Source: an uncultured Desulfovibrionaceae bacterium (GTDB lineage Bacteria > Desulfobacterota > Desulfovibrionia > Desulfovibrionales > Desulfovibrionaceae). Taken from it: DNA of 57,135 nt. The position numbers and the translations under genes were made by a program. Below, one piece after another: positions 1 through 9,783 of this stretch. Position 1 is the stretch's first letter; the number at the start of each line of letters is the position of its first letter. The notes beneath the pieces were generated by a model, which did no database searches, was not told the origin of the DNA, and was given only the letters and a program-made list of their open reading frames with translations. Where the stretch lies: assembly GCA_944324045.1 (NCBI GenBank), contig CALUUT010000026.1, positions 1 through 57,135 on the forward strand, given 5' to 3'.

Positions 1-443
1 GTTCCGCCGGACATGACGCTGGTTATCCGGCCGCCGATGAGCATTTCCGCGCCTTTGGCTCTGGCCAGCATGAGCGATTGGGCAGGGGAGTAGAGCGGCG
101 CATTTTCGTCGTACTCAAGAATCGGAAAGATTTTTTCCTGGAGCAGCGTCTGGCTGAATGTGCGGGAAATCTGGCGGCTTATGGCGTCCGCTTCGCCGGG
201 TTCCATGCGCTGCGTCACACGTAAGGGGACCATGAGCACCGTGGGAGAAGTCATGGTTGATTCAGTCGGATGGACGCTGACATGCGGCGCATTGCGGTCC
301 ACCCATGCAAAAACATATAACGTGGCTTCGTCCGCAAGATCAAAATTGACTCTGCGGCCAAGATACCCGGAGGAGCATGCGCTGGTCAGCAGAAACAGCG
401 CGCTTGCCAAAATACTGACGCAAAAGCGGGAAGAAAGCTTCAT
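1..443 (-). CDS. Putative outer-membrane lipoprotein (3' end cut by window edge)
   Basis: The reading frame opens at an ATG at 443, preceded by a CGGAG ribosome site, and stays open to the left edge, so about 147 residues are visible. The N-terminus is a lipoprotein signal peptide: basic start, hydrophobic stretch, and a lipobox LTSAC that places the lipidated cysteine at residue 23. Downstream are VMVPLRVTQRME and a segment on gene dosage of repeated Ala-rich helices with MLIGGRITSVMSGG at the edge, which looks like the start of a beta-rich periplasmic domain. I do not recognise the family. It is likely exported and anchored in a membrane. It is separated from argJ by about 270 bases, so it may have its own promoter there. 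Confidence 0.6.
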   Translation of the reverse strand, partial: MKLSSRFCVSILASALFLLTSACSSGYLGRRVNFDLADEATLYVFAWVDRNAPHVSVHPTESTMTSPTVLMVPLRVTQRMEPGEADAISRQISRTFSQTLLQEKIFPILEYDENAPLYSPAQSLMLARAKGAEMLIGGRITSVMSGG

Positions 444-711
444 GGTAACGTGCTCCGGAAGCGTTTTGTTATTGATTATAATACCGTTTTTTCAGCGATG
501 CGGGCCGCTTTGCCAGAGGCGTCGGACCGTGCGGCCGCAATCGTGACAAAGTTATGCAAGATTCGTGCTGAAAATGGGATATGCCGGCGTTGCGCGCCCT
601 GGGCACAGGCAGCCGCCGGGATAGGCGGAAACGGATGGAACACGCGCGGGGTCGGGAGAAGGAAAGCGGCCGCCGTCCTTCCCCCGGACGGGATAAGCGG
701 GAAATGGCGGG

Positions 712-1893
712 TCAGCTTCTGTATGAGGCGTTGCAATCCACGTAGGCATGAGTCAGGTCTGAGGCCAGAAGTTCATAAGCGCCCTTTCCTTTGCCCATGA
801 CTATGTCGATTGGAAGTTCCTGTTTTTTGAGCGGCTCTTCCAGGAGCGCGTCAAAATCGTCGGAGACAGGCTGCCCGTTACGGAAAAGCAGGACGCCGCA
901 CAGGGACACTTCCACATCCATATACTCAAACGGCACGCCGCTGCGGCCTATTGCGGCCACGATGCGTCCCCAGTTCGCATCGCGACCGTACATGGCTGTT
1001 TTCACGAGCTGCGAATGTCCGACTGTGCGGGCCACGGTTTGCGCGTCCGCATCGGTCGCACAGCCCTGGACGCGGATGCGCATGACCTTTGTCGCGCCTT
1101 CGCCGTCCTGCACCAGCATAAAGGCGAGCTCGTTCAGAACAGAGGTCAGCGCCTCTTCCAAAACGCCAAGGTCCGCGCCGTTGACCGCGACGCCGCTTGC
1201 GCCGTTGGCGAGAGCGAATATGGTGTCATTCGTGCTGGTGTCGCCATCCACGGTGACGCGGTTGAAGCTTTTATCAGCCGCTTTTTTGAGCATGTCCCGC
1301 CAGTCTTGGGTGGATACCGCGGCGTCGCAGGCGACAGTACAGAGCATGGTGGCCATGTTGGGGCAGATCATGCCCGCGCCTTTGGCCATGCCCAGCAATG
1401 TGACGGTTTGGCCGTTGATGGAAATGCATGCGCCGGAAATTTTAGGGAAGGCGTCCGTGGTGAGAATGGCCTTGGCGAAATCTTCGGCGGAGCACGCGCC
1501 TAATGCATCAACGAGCCTGGGCACGGCCCTGGACCACAGGTCCATATTAAGCTGGGTTCCGATGACGCCTGTTGAGGCGGGCAAGATATCCTCTGGCTTA
1601 AGGCCGGCGGCTTTTGAAACCATATCCAGGGTTTGCCGGCAATTGTCGATGCCTTCCTGTCCGGTGCAGGCGTTTGCGGTCCCGGAATTAATGAGCACGG
1701 CGCGCGCGGTCTCATGCGCGCCTATAATCTGTTTGGCGACGATGACAGGCGCGGCGCAAAAGCGGTTGGTGGTGAAGACCGCCGCGCTTGTCGCCGGCGC
1801 GTCGCTGACCATAAGCGCAAGGTCGGCGCGTCCGGACTTGCGAAAACCCGCCGCAGTCGCGGCAAAGCGAAAGCCTTTGGGGGTAGCGAACAT
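712..1893 (-). CDS. argJ: ArgJ, bifunctional ornithine acetyltransferase/N-acetylglutamate synthase
   Basis: Moves the acetyl group of N-acetylornithine to glutamate in arginine synthesis, recycling acetyl groups; some family members also use acetyl-CoA. At 393 residues it is normal length. The self-cleavage site KGAGMICPNMATML lies at residues 171-184, with Thr182 expected to become the N-terminal nucleophile of the beta chain. STGVIG (107-112) matches the family's oxyanion-hole segment, and the C-terminus YVDCNASYRS has the usual form. The start at 1893 has an AAAGGAG site 8 bases upstream. It is the last gene before the left-edge lipoprotein and is separated from the Sel1 gene by a strong terminator, so it is probably transcribed alone. 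Whether it is mono- or bifunctional cannot be told from sequence. Confidence 0.95.
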   Translation of the reverse strand: MFATPKGFRFAATAAGFRKSGRADLALMVSDAPATSAAVFTTNRFCAAPVIVAKQIIGAHETARAVLINSGTANACTGQEGIDNCRQTLDMVSKAAGLKPEDILPASTGVIGTQLNMDLWSRAVPRLVDALGACSAEDFAKAILTTDAFPKISGACISINGQTVTLLGMAKGAGMICPNMATMLCTVACDAAVSTQDWRDMLKKAADKSFNRVTVDGDTSTNDTIFALANGASGVAVNGADLGVLEEALTSVLNELAFMLVQDGEGATKVMRIRVQGCATDADAQTVARTVGHSQLVKTAMYGRDANWGRIVAAIGRSGVPFEYMDVEVSLCGVLLFRNGQPVSDDFDALLEEPLKKQELPIDIVMGKGKGAYELLASDLTHAYVDCNASYRS

Positions 1894-2027
1894 AAGGGTC
1901 GTCTCCTTTTATGGTGTGGTTGCCTTATTTTAATTACAGCGCACGGAGTTTTCGGCGGCGTGCGTTCTTCTGAGTCGCATTTTTCTTCTGACGATTCAAG
2001 TATGAGAGATGCCCTGGCCCGTGGCGT

Positions 2028-2059
2028 AAAAAAGAGGGGGCGCATGCTTTGCGCCCCCT
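2028..2059 (-). terminator. Rho-independent terminator after the Sel1-repeat gene
   Basis: A 10-bp perfect stem (AGGGGGCGCA / TGCGCCCCCT, arms 2035-2044 and 2050-2059) with a 5-base loop is followed on the minus strand by CTTTTTT. It lies about 80 bases past the Sel1 stop codon and ends the secA-sel1 transcript. A T-rich run also follows on the plus strand, so it may act in both directions. Confidence 0.85.
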
Positions 2060-2141
2060 TGTGTTTTTTTCTCTTGCGCCGCGTCTTGCTTGCACTGTGC
2101 AAAAAGCATACGGGCTTAAGCGGCGGAGCCTGTCGTTGCGG

Positions 2142-3026
2142 CTACTTTTTCTTGGACTGCTGCGGCTTGGGCGTGCCTGGAAGCGCGGAGCCGCCGCGCG
2201 GCGCCGCCGCGGCGGGAACAGTCTGTCCGGAAGCGGCCGCCGCCCAGCGTTGGGCGCGTTCCACGGCTTCGTCGCGCTGCTTCTGGCTCATGCCTTCAGC
2301 AACTTTCGAGGATGCCTGAGCCATGCCGGGCACTCCGCCCATATCCGCGAGAATGGACCATTTGAGCGCTTCGACCATATCCTTGGCCACGCCGGTTCCG
2401 TTCATGTAGACAAGAAAAGCCAGACGCATGGCATCGGGCAATCCGGCGTTCGCCGCCTTGATGATGTAGCTTGCGCCTTTCTTTTCGTCCTTGGCGATGC
2501 CTTCGCCCTGAATATAGGCCACGCCCAGATCGCTTAAAGCGGGCGGGAAATCCTTTTCAGCGGCCTTGCGCAGATATTCCACGCCTGTTTTGGGATTGCG
2601 GTCGATATCCACGCCGGACATATACATGGCCGCAAGACGGTAATAGGCGGGCAGCGCGCCGGCACTGGCGGCCTTTTTATACCATTCAATGGCTTCTTCA
2701 GGGTCGTTGCTTGTGCCGTGGCCTTCTTCATAGAAGGTGCCCAGGAAGTACATGGCCTGCGGGTTGTTTTTCTCGGCGGCCTTTTCCAGCCAGGCTATGG
2801 CTTCCTTGGTGCTGCGCTTGACTCCCATGCCTCTGTCATAGAGCATGGCCAATTCCACCATGGCGGCCGCATCGCCGTCATTGGCGCGTTTGCTCATACG
2901 CGCGTACAATTCTTCAGGAGTTTCGCTCAGGGAACTTTGCTGTCCCTGTCCCTGGGCTTGAACCGTCATGGGCGCGCACAGCGCGACGGCGGCGGCAAAA
3001 AGAATGGCTACAATCGATTTACGCAT
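2142..3026 (-). CDS. Exported Sel1-repeat (TPR-like) protein
   Basis: A secreted or periplasmic scaffold protein built from Sel1-like helical repeats. Residues 1-24 form a signal peptide ending in VQAQ, with no lipobox. From about residue 45 to 235 there are five repeats of roughly 36 residues with the pattern A..GD..A.Y.LG..Y..G.GV..D...A..W..KAA. The tail is Ala/Pro-rich and ends in basic residues. Such proteins mediate protein-protein contacts and have no enzymatic residues; the partner is unknown. The gene begins 17 bases after secA and is followed by a terminator, so it is the second gene of a secA-sel1 unit. Confidence 0.85.
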   Translation of the reverse strand: MRKSIVAILFAAAVALCAPMTVQAQGQGQQSSLSETPEELYARMSKRANDGDAAAMVELAMLYDRGMGVKRSTKEAIAWLEKAAEKNNPQAMYFLGTFYEEGHGTSNDPEEAIEWYKKAASAGALPAYYRLAAMYMSGVDIDRNPKTGVEYLRKAAEKDFPPALSDLGVAYIQGEGIAKDEKKGASYIIKAANAGLPDAMRLAFLVYMNGTGVAKDMVEALKWSILADMGGVPGMAQASSKVAEGMSQKQRDEAVERAQRWAAAASGQTVPAAAAPRGGSALPGTPKPQQSKKK

Positions 3027-3043
3027 GAAAATCTATCCTCCGG

Positions 3044-5620
3044 TTAGGCTGCACCGCAGCATTTTTTGTATTTTTTCCCACTGCCGCAGGGACATTCATC
3101 ATTGCGTCCCACTTTTTGCGTTACGCGGCGAGGTTTGTTTTTTGCCTGTTCCGTTCCCCTGGAGCCGGAATAGGAAAGTTTTGATGAAACCGGCTTGTGT
3201 TCAAGGGAAAGTTTGGGCTCAGGCGCGGGTTGCGCCGTTTCCGCGGAAGGATGGTCCGCGGCGTCCAGGGGATTGCCGTTTTCATCCACAGGCCTGAGCT
3301 TTAAATGGGTGAGGGCGCGGCATACGTTTTCCCGAATGCGGTGCACCATGTCCTGGAACATGGCGAATCCTTCTTTCTTGTACTCCTGTTTCGGGTCTTT
3401 CTGACCGTATCCGCGCAGGCCAATGCCGTCGCGCAAATGGTCCATGGCCACAAGATGTTCTTTCCAGCACCGGTCCAGTTCCTCAAGCAGGAAATAGCGC
3501 AGAATTTCAGGATAGACCGAGCCGGATTGCTCCTTGAGCTCGCCAAGTATTTTGGCGATGCCCGCTTCAGTTTCTTCGCGCGTGGGAAGCGCGCTTTCAT
3601 CTTCCCAGAAGCGTTGCAGGAAGAATATGTCTTTCAACTGGGCTACGGCAAACTCTTTTGTATCATCGTCAAGATCGTTTTTGGCCGCCTCCACAGGGGC
3701 GTAAATGCCGTCCAGGACATCTCTGATGAATTCACTGACAATGGCTTCACTGTCGTCGTTCATGGTGTCCCGGCGCAAGGAGTAGATGACCTCCCTTTGC
3801 TGGTTCATGACGTTGTCATAGTCAAGCAGCGTCTTGCGTATTTCAAAGTGATGCGCTTCCACCCGTTTTTGGGCGTGTTCTATGGCGCGCGAAACCAGAC
3901 GGTCTTCAATTGGTTGGCCGTCATTCATGCCCAGTTTGGTCAGAATGCCGGAAAATCTGTCGGACCCGAAAATGCGTAAAAGATCATCCTCAAGCGAGAG
4001 ATAGAACCGGGAACTGCCCGGATCTCCCTGACGCCCGGAACGGCCGCGCAACTGGTTGTCGATGCGCCGGCTTTCGTGACGTTCCGTGCCGATGATGTGC
4101 AGGCCGCCAAGTTCCCTTACTCCTTCGCCAAGCTTGATATCGGTGCCGCGGCCGGCCATGTTTGTGGCGATGGTGACTTTGCCCCTGCATCCGGCTTCAG
4201 CCACAATGAGCGCTTCCTGCTCATGGTTTTTTGCGTTTAACACATTGTGCGGAACATGACTTTTCTTGAGCATTTCGGAAATAAGTTCCGAATTTTCAAT
4301 GGAAATCGTTCCCACCAGCACAGGTTGCCCTTTTTCGTGCAGTTCTTTAATCGCCTTGCCTATGGCCGCGAACTTTTCCTGTTTGGTCCGGTAAATAAAA
4401 TCCGGGCTGTCCACGCGGATCATGGGCTGATGCGTGGGGATGCTTATGACTTCAAGATTGTAGATTTGATGAAATTCCACGGCTTCCGTGTCCGCCGTGC
4501 CGGTCATGCCCGCAAGCTTTTCGTAGAGCCGGAAGTAATTCTGAAACGTGATGGACGCAAGCGTCTGGTTTTCGGCCTGAATCTTTACATGTTCCTTGGC
4601 CTCAAGCGCCTGGTGCAACCCGTCGGAAAAACGGCGTCCGGGCATGGTGCGGCCTGTAAATTCGTCCACAATCACCACTTCGCCGTCTTTAACCAGATAA
4701 TTCACATCATTGCGGAACAGTTCATGGGCTTTGAGCGCCTGGAGCACATGATGCTGATAGGTCGTGTTGCGCGGGTCATAGAGGTTGTCTATGTGGAGCA
4801 GCTCTTCGCAACGGGTCACGCCGTCATCTGTGAGCGTGACCGTGCGGGCCTTTTCGTCAACCGTAAAGTGCGTATCCTTTTGCAGTTTTGGAATAATCGC
4901 GTCCACCTGACGGTAGAGACCGGTGGAGTCCTCCGCCGGTCCGGAAATGATGAGCGGCGTTCGCGCCTCGTCAATGAGGATGGAGTCCACTTCGTCTACA
5001 ATGGCGTAGTTGTGGCCGCGCTGCACAAGCTGGTTTTTGTAGAATTTCATGTTGTCGCGCAGATAGTCGAAACCGAACTCGTTGTTGGTCCCATACGTGA
5101 TGTCCGCGGCATATGCGGCTTTGCGCTCTTCATCGCTCATGTCGTGGATGATGGTTCCAACGCTCAAGCCAAGGAAACGATATATTTCGCCCATCCATTC
5201 CGCGTCGCGCCGGGCAAGGTAATCGTTGACCGTGACCACGTGCACGCCCTTGCCGCTCATTGCGTTCAACACGACAGGCAAGGTGGCTACAAGGGTTTTG
5301 CCTTCGCCGGTTTTCATTTCCGCGATGCGTCCGGAATCAAGGACCGCGCCGCCAATGAGGTGCACGTCGAAATGCCGCATGTGCAGGGTGCGGTTGCTGG
5401 CTTCGCGGACAAGCGCGAACACTTCCGGCCGTATGGACGCAAGGTCGCGGCCGTTTTCTATTTCGGTTCTAAGTTCGGCGATGCGGCTGCGCATTTCGTC
5501 GTCGGAAAGGGCCTGAATACTTTTTTCAAGTTCATTTATTTCTCTGACCAGAGGCCGCAATTTACGCAGAAAGCGGTCATTTTGCGAGCCAAATATTTTT
5601 TTGAGCACTACGCTGAACAT
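3044..5620 (-). CDS. secA: SecA, preprotein translocase ATPase
   Basis: The ATP-driven motor that pushes unfolded preproteins through SecYEG. The 858 residues show nucleotide-binding fold 1 with Walker A MKTGEGKT (102-109) and Walker B IVDEVD (207-212), the preprotein cross-linking region, the second RecA fold with the [12 protein letters not shown] and [13 protein letters not shown] motifs, the helical scaffold, and a C-terminal zinc finger (CPC, eight residues, CC), which binds SecB or ribosomes in the family. The start has GGAG six bases upstream. It is cotranscribed with the Sel1 gene. A GC-rich hairpin stands 30 bases upstream of the start codon. All expected domains are present and it should be functional. 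Confidence 0.98.
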   Translation of the reverse strand: MFSVVLKKIFGSQNDRFLRKLRPLVREINELEKSIQALSDDEMRSRIAELRTEIENGRDLASIRPEVFALVREASNRTLHMRHFDVHLIGGAVLDSGRIAEMKTGEGKTLVATLPVVLNAMSGKGVHVVTVNDYLARRDAEWMGEIYRFLGLSVGTIIHDMSDEERKAAYAADITYGTNNEFGFDYLRDNMKFYKNQLVQRGHNYAIVDEVDSILIDEARTPLIISGPAEDSTGLYRQVDAIIPKLQKDTHFTVDEKARTVTLTDDGVTRCEELLHIDNLYDPRNTTYQHHVLQALKAHELFRNDVNYLVKDGEVVIVDEFTGRTMPGRRFSDGLHQALEAKEHVKIQAENQTLASITFQNYFRLYEKLAGMTGTADTEAVEFHQIYNLEVISIPTHQPMIRVDSPDFIYRTKQEKFAAIGKAIKELHEKGQPVLVGTISIENSELISEMLKKSHVPHNVLNAKNHEQEALIVAEAGCRGKVTIATNMAGRGTDIKLGEGVRELGGLHIIGTERHESRRIDNQLRGRSGRQGDPGSSRFYLSLEDDLLRIFGSDRFSGILTKLGMNDGQPIEDRLVSRAIEHAQKRVEAHHFEIRKTLLDYDNVMNQQREVIYSLRRDTMNDDSEAIVSEFIRDVLDGIYAPVEAAKNDLDDDTKEFAVAQLKDIFFLQRFWEDESALPTREETEAGIAKILGELKEQSGSVYPEILRYFLLEELDRCWKEHLVAMDHLRDGIGLRGYGQKDPKQEYKKEGFAMFQDMVHRIRENVCRALTHLKLRPVDENGNPLDAADHPSAETAQPAPEPKLSLEHKPVSSKLSYSGSRGTEQAKNKPRRVTQKVGRNDECPCGSGKKYKKCCGAA

Positions 5621-5978
5621 GTATTCTCCATGGGAGGGAGTTTAAAACAGCGCCGGGCGGCAAGCGCCGCGCCCGGCGAAGATTGCCGCCGCGCGGGAAG
5701 ACGGCTGGAAGGAACAGGCATCTTTGCGTTTCACGCAGGATATCATTGCGGCACACGCCTTTAACGAGACGGCCTTTATTTTTTCACGCGGCAATTTTTG
5801 CGAACGCCGCAACCATATACATAAGTGAAAAGATTTCCCTTGGCAATCATCTTGTTGTTTCCATGTATTTTAAGGGCATGCGATATATGTGTTTTGAAAG
5901 CGGCAATTGCTCCTGGAAGGGTTTTTCCGTTTTTTGACGCGGCGGACGTTTTTTCCGTTCATTTTGAACGACGGTTTT
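5621..5978. other. Intergenic region between smpB and secA with a GC-rich leader hairpin
   Basis: No gene is seen. The clearest structure is a 9-bp perfect inverted repeat, CGCCGGGCG / CGCCCGGCG (5651-5659 and 5670-5678, 10-base loop), about 30 bases before the secA start. On the minus strand it is followed by CTGTTTT, so it could attenuate readthrough from smpB or structure the secA leader. The rest (about 5820-5960) is AT-richer and probably holds the secA promoter, but no convincing -35/-10 pair can be assigned. Confidence 0.35.
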
Positions 5979-6443
5979 CTAATATCGGCCCATTTCACGA
6001 GCCGTGTCCCGGTCTTCGGCGCGTCGTTTAAGGTCTTCCCGCTGGTCATACAGTTTTTTGCCTTTGCCGAGCGCGATCTCAACTTTGACTTTGCCGTTTT
6101 TAAAATACATTTTCCACGGAACAAGCGTCAGGCCCTTTTGTTCGACCCGGGCCGCCAGGTTGCGTATTTCCGACGCATGCAGCAACAGTTTGCGGTCCCG
6201 TTCCGTGTCGGGCTGGGCATAGCCCGCGTTGCCGTAGGGAGCGATGTAAAGACCGCAGAGCCAAGCCTCCCGATTGCGGAAAAAGACAAAGGAGTCCTTG
6301 AAACTGACCTTTCCTTCGCGCAGGCTTTTGACTTCCGGACCGACCAGGGCGATGCCCGCTTCCACGGTGTCGAGAAACTCATATAGATGGCGCGCCTTGC
6401 GGTTTGTGGCGATATTATGGATTCCGGAATTGTTTTTTTTCAT
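5979..6443 (-). CDS. smpB: SmpB, tmRNA-binding protein
   Basis: Delivers tmRNA to stalled ribosomes during trans-translation. The 154-residue length is typical. Recognisable elements in order: NRKARHLYEFLDTVEAGIAL (N-terminal strand), GPEVKSLREGKVSFKDSF (tmRNA contact), DRDRKLLLHASEI-type segment, GLTLVPWKMYFKNGKVKVEI (core barrel), and the basic C-terminal tail GKKLYDQREDLKRRAEDRD that enters the mRNA channel. The tmRNA gene itself is not seen in the window. It is transcribed towards secA but is separated from it by 358 bases. Confidence 0.97.
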   Translation of the reverse strand: MKKNNSGIHNIATNRKARHLYEFLDTVEAGIALVGPEVKSLREGKVSFKDSFVFFRNREAWLCGLYIAPYGNAGYAQPDTERDRKLLLHASEIRNLAARVEQKGLTLVPWKMYFKNGKVKVEIALGKGKKLYDQREDLKRRAEDRDTAREMGRY

Positions 6444-6805
6444 GGATGTGTTCCGTCAGTGGCGCATTTGCCGTGAATTTTTTTGTTTTGTCGAAATATA
6501 TATGGACCCTGGAAGGCGGCATGAAGATATTTTCGCATGGAAAGAGGCGTTTTTAAGCTCAATGCCTGACATTTGTTTATTTTAGGATGTTTCTGTTTTT
6601 TCTTCGTAAGGCGCGATATCATGAACAGGCGGCGGCATGCAATGTAAATCATGTCGGGAATCGGCTCAATATATCATTGCCGTCAGCGTATTGCGCGTAA
6701 AATTTTCAGCGCGGTTTTGTTGTTGAAATCATCACGACAGTCAAAAAATGAAAGTCATGACGCGGCTTGACGGCAATGCCGCTTCAGGCGTTATAAAAAT
6801 GGCGC
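6444..6805. other. Intergenic region between ptsI and smpB
   Basis: No gene is seen. Part of it must hold the smpB promoter (AT-rich around 6480-6520, reading left) and the end of the ptsI transcript. A weak stem GCGGC / GCCGC near 6758-6778 followed on the minus strand by a T-rich stretch may terminate ptsI, but the stem is short and the T run is offset. Confidence 0.3.
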
Positions 6806-8581
6806 TCAGTCGCTGACTCCGTCAAAGGGCAGATGGAAGGCCAGTTTTTCCGGGATGCGCGCATAGACGAATTCACAGACCATGCGATTGATGCGGCTTG
6901 TGCGTGAAGTGCGCAAAAGCTGTCGTACCAGCTCCAGGCAGTCGTTGAAGGCAAAATGACGGATGACGTCCTTCACCCCGGGGATTGCTTCAGGCGGAAC
7001 GGAAAGGGCGTCCACCTGCAGCCCCAGAAGGACCGGGATGCAATAGGGGTCGTTGGCCATTTCGCCGCACACGCAGACTTCAATGCCCGCTTGATGCGCG
7101 GCGTCGACCGTGTGCTTGAGCGAGCGCAGCACCGCGGGATGCAGCGGCTGATACAGGCTGGCCACATGAGGATTGGTGCGGTCTATGCCAAGAAGATACT
7201 GCACAAGGTCATTGGTCCCGATGCTGAAAAAATCCACCTTGTCCGCAAGCGGTTTGGACAAAATGACCGCGGACGGCACTTCGATCATGACGCCCACAGG
7301 CAGTTCCCGCGCGTAGGCGATGCCGGCGTCGTCAAGTTCCCGGCGCGCGTCTGAAAGAATGTCCAGAGCATGGTCAAGCTCTTCGACGCTGGAGATCATG
7401 GGAAACATGAGCGCGACGGCGCCGTGCATTCCGGCGCGGAGTATGGCGCGCATCTGGCGTTTGAAGAGGGCCTGGTGCTGAAGGCAATAACGAATGCCCC
7501 TGAGCCCCAGCGCGGGGTTGGCCTCATATTGTTCCTTTTGCTGTTCCATGAGCTTTTCAGCGCCCACATCCAGAGTTCTGAACGTGACTTCCTGCGGAGT
7601 CAGGTCCATGACCGCGCGTTTGTATTCCTGGTACAGCTCCTCTTCGCTGGGAAGCGAAGAGCGGTTCATGAAACCGTACTCCGTGCGGTACAGGCCCACG
7701 CCTTCGCCGCCGTTGCCGCGAATGACGGACGCCCCGGTTTCATCCTCGATGTTGGCGAGCACGTTCATGATCAGGCCGTCCGTCGTACATGCGGGCAGCA
7801 TGCATTGGCGTCGTATTTCCTGATGGTACTGTTCGAAACGGACGGCAAGGTCCGTGTACATGTTCAGTTCGCTTTCGTCCGGCTCCACAAGCAGGAATCC
7901 CTTGATTGCGTCCACCACAAGCAGCGCGCCGTCAGGAACGCGGCCGTCAAGTCCGATGACTCCGACAAGCGCCGGTATGTGCTGTCCTCTGGCCAGAATT
8001 CCTGTGTGCGACGCCTTGCCGCCTTCCTGGGTGACAAACGAGATAATGCGCGCAAGGGAAAGCTCTATGGCGTCCGCCGGCGAAATGTCATGCGCAAGCA
8101 AAATGATTTTTTCGCCGGGTTCTGATTCGCGGGCCTTTTCGCCAATGAGCCGGGCCATGACCCTGTCCACGACCATATGCACATCCTGGATGCGTTCGCG
8201 GATATATTCGTCGTCTATGGATTCGAAGGTTTTTGATATTTCCGAAAGGCTTTGGTCAAGCGCCCATTCAGCGCGTATTTTCTGGGTCTTGATGCGCGCG
8301 GCGGCGCTCTTGATGAGTTTTGGGTCGCGGCAGATCATAAGATGCGAGGTAAGCACCGCCGTATGTTCCGCAAAATCGTCCGGCACAAGGCTGCGGGCGT
8401 GTTCAAGCTCCGCGGCCACAGTCTGAAATGCCGCAAGCAGACGGTTGACTTCGGCGTCCACGCGTTCCCCGGCGATATATTGCCGCATTGCGGGCACAAA
8501 ACCCTGACGGCTCATGAAGTGCGCTTTGCCGATGGCGATGCCTGGAGAGACCGCTATGCCGTGCAGAATATCCTTGGCCAT
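6806..8581 (-). CDS. ptsI: PTS Enzyme I, phosphoenolpyruvate-protein phosphotransferase
   Basis: Transfers phosphate from phosphoenolpyruvate to HPr. I place the start at the ATG at 8581 (MAKDILHGIAVSPG), which has AGGAAAG 8 bases upstream and follows the ptsH stop codon by one base; an ORF start at 8623 would run into ptsH. The 591-residue product has the N-terminal HPr-binding domain, the phospho-histidine site GGKASHTGILARG with His192, and the PEP-binding TIM barrel with SIGTNDLVQYLLG and CGEMANDP, whose cysteine is the catalytic acid. It forms one unit with HPr and EIID. Because EIIA, EIIB and EIIC are absent here, the sugar or regulatory role is open. Confidence 0.95.
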   Translation of the reverse strand: MAKDILHGIAVSPGIAIGKAHFMSRQGFVPAMRQYIAGERVDAEVNRLLAAFQTVAAELEHARSLVPDDFAEHTAVLTSHLMICRDPKLIKSAAARIKTQKIRAEWALDQSLSEISKTFESIDDEYIRERIQDVHMVVDRVMARLIGEKARESEPGEKIILLAHDISPADAIELSLARIISFVTQEGGKASHTGILARGQHIPALVGVIGLDGRVPDGALLVVDAIKGFLLVEPDESELNMYTDLAVRFEQYHQEIRRQCMLPACTTDGLIMNVLANIEDETGASVIRGNGGEGVGLYRTEYGFMNRSSLPSEEELYQEYKRAVMDLTPQEVTFRTLDVGAEKLMEQQKEQYEANPALGLRGIRYCLQHQALFKRQMRAILRAGMHGAVALMFPMISSVEELDHALDILSDARRELDDAGIAYARELPVGVMIEVPSAVILSKPLADKVDFFSIGTNDLVQYLLGIDRTNPHVASLYQPLHPAVLRSLKHTVDAAHQAGIEVCVCGEMANDPYCIPVLLGLQVDALSVPPEAIPGVKDVIRHFAFNDCLELVRQLLRTSRTSRINRMVCEFVYARIPEKLAFHLPFDGVSD

Positions 8582-8582
8582 G

Positions 8583-8855
8583 CTACTTTCCTGATTCTCC
8601 GAAAAACGTGCGGATGTTTTCAAGCGCGGCTTCAGCGTCCGGGCCGCAGACGCGGACGGTTATTTCCGAGCCGGGGCCCGCGGCCAGAGTCAGCACGTCA
8701 AGGATGCTGCTTGCATCCGCTTCGGCGCCATGGTGGCTTAAAACAATTGAAGAGGAAAAACGATGGGCTGTTTCAGCCAGCCGCGCGGCCGGGCGCGCGT
8801 GCAGGCCAAGCGGGTCTGAAATACGGACGGTTTCTGTAAGTTCCTGATGCTTCAT
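8583..8855 (-). CDS. ptsH: HPr, PTS phosphocarrier protein
   Basis: Carries phosphate from Enzyme I to EII components. With the start at 8855 the product has 90 residues. This start has AGAGGT seven bases upstream; the alternative ATG at 8873 overlaps the EIID stop as ATGA but lacks its own ribosome site. The active site is DPLGLHARPA with His19. A DASSILDVL segment holds a serine (about residue 50) in the place of the regulatory Ser46 of Firmicutes HPr. The gene is translationally packed between EIID and ptsI. Confidence 0.93.
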   Translation of the reverse strand: MKHQELTETVRISDPLGLHARPAARLAETAHRFSSSIVLSHHGAEADASSILDVLTLAAGPGSEITVRVCGPDAEAALENIRTFFGESGK

Positions 8856-8869
8856 GAATCTGACCTCTG

Positions 8870-9679
8870 TCATATAAGAGAACCCACGCTCCAGATGCCA
8901 AGCAGGATTCCCGCCAGCGCCAGACGTGGGATATTTTTACGGGCGACGCACCATGCCGCGATGCACAGCATGGCGCAAACAGAATAAAATATTTCAGGAC
9001 CAATGCCGGCGGGCGCAATAAGACGCAAAAGGAGTGCAAGTAAAACGGCGTTCGCCAGCTTAATCCGCTGCCCCCAATCTATGAGCCGCATTTGCCGCAC
9101 CCGCATAAGCGCCGTTATTCCCGTGCGCAATCCAAGAACGAACGTGTATAACCTGAAAGCCTGGAGCAGCGCAAACAAAAGCGCGCTGAAAATAAAAGCC
9201 CAGACATGATGACCGGAAACGAGAAGGCAGGATGCGGCAAAAGCCCAGAAAGGCAGCAGGGTGCCTGTGAACACGGAATCGCCGATTGCGGAAAGAGTGT
9301 AGCTTGCCGTATCTTTCATGGCAAGGAGCGCCTGTACGGGCAAAACGCCCGCATGGATATTTTTTTCCGCACGCAGAAAAATGCCAAGAAGCAGAGGCGT
9401 CCAGAAAGGATGCGTGTTGTAATGGGCGATATAGCGATCCCGCGCTTCGATTAGTTTTTCCCGGTCGGAATAGATGATGCGCAATCCCGGTTCCATGGCG
9501 TAAATAAATCCAAGATTTTGCATGCCGTGCGCGTTGAAGCCGGCGGACACAAGGTAAGAACGCAAAAAGCAGGAAATAAGGGCTCTTGCGACGTCAATCG
9601 CCTGACGTTCCTTTTCACGGAAGCCGGACTTCTGTGGAGTCGGCAGTTTGCATTGAGTCTTTTGCGAATGTGCGTTCAT
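8870..9679 (-). CDS. Mannose-family PTS EIID component
   Basis: Membrane subunit of the mannose/fructose/sorbose PTS family. The 269 residues show SYLVSAGFNAHGMQNLGFIY near the N-terminus, YNTHPFWTPLLLGI, and the conserved GDSVFTGTLLPFWAF segment, followed by several hydrophobic helices in the C-terminal half. It normally pairs with EIIC to form the channel and receives phosphate from EIIAB. None of those partners is encoded here, although EI and HPr are directly downstream. It may work with EIIC made elsewhere or be part of the reduced, regulatory PTS that has been noted in Desulfovibrio. The ribosome site at 9679 is weak. Confidence 0.85.
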   Translation of the reverse strand: MNAHSQKTQCKLPTPQKSGFREKERQAIDVARALISCFLRSYLVSAGFNAHGMQNLGFIYAMEPGLRIIYSDREKLIEARDRYIAHYNTHPFWTPLLLGIFLRAEKNIHAGVLPVQALLAMKDTASYTLSAIGDSVFTGTLLPFWAFAASCLLVSGHHVWAFIFSALLFALLQAFRLYTFVLGLRTGITALMRVRQMRLIDWGQRIKLANAVLLALLLRLIAPAGIGPEIFYSVCAMLCIAAWCVARKNIPRLALAGILLGIWSVGSLI

Positions 9680-9783
9680 GGAAATGCGGCGGCATGTCTT
9701 TGGGGTTGCAGAAAGCAGGTCGCGCTCCTATGCCGGCAATGCATGGCATTGTCCTTTCCGGGCAATCCGGACCGATTCGGATT

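Noticed and set aside
791-1933. Long open frame antisense to argJ
   Set aside because: It mirrors argJ, has no recognisable domain and no ribosome site; argJ is certain.
4247-5764. 505-residue open frame antisense to secA
   Set aside because: Shadow of secA codon bias; composition is not protein-like and it spans conserved SecA motifs on the other strand.
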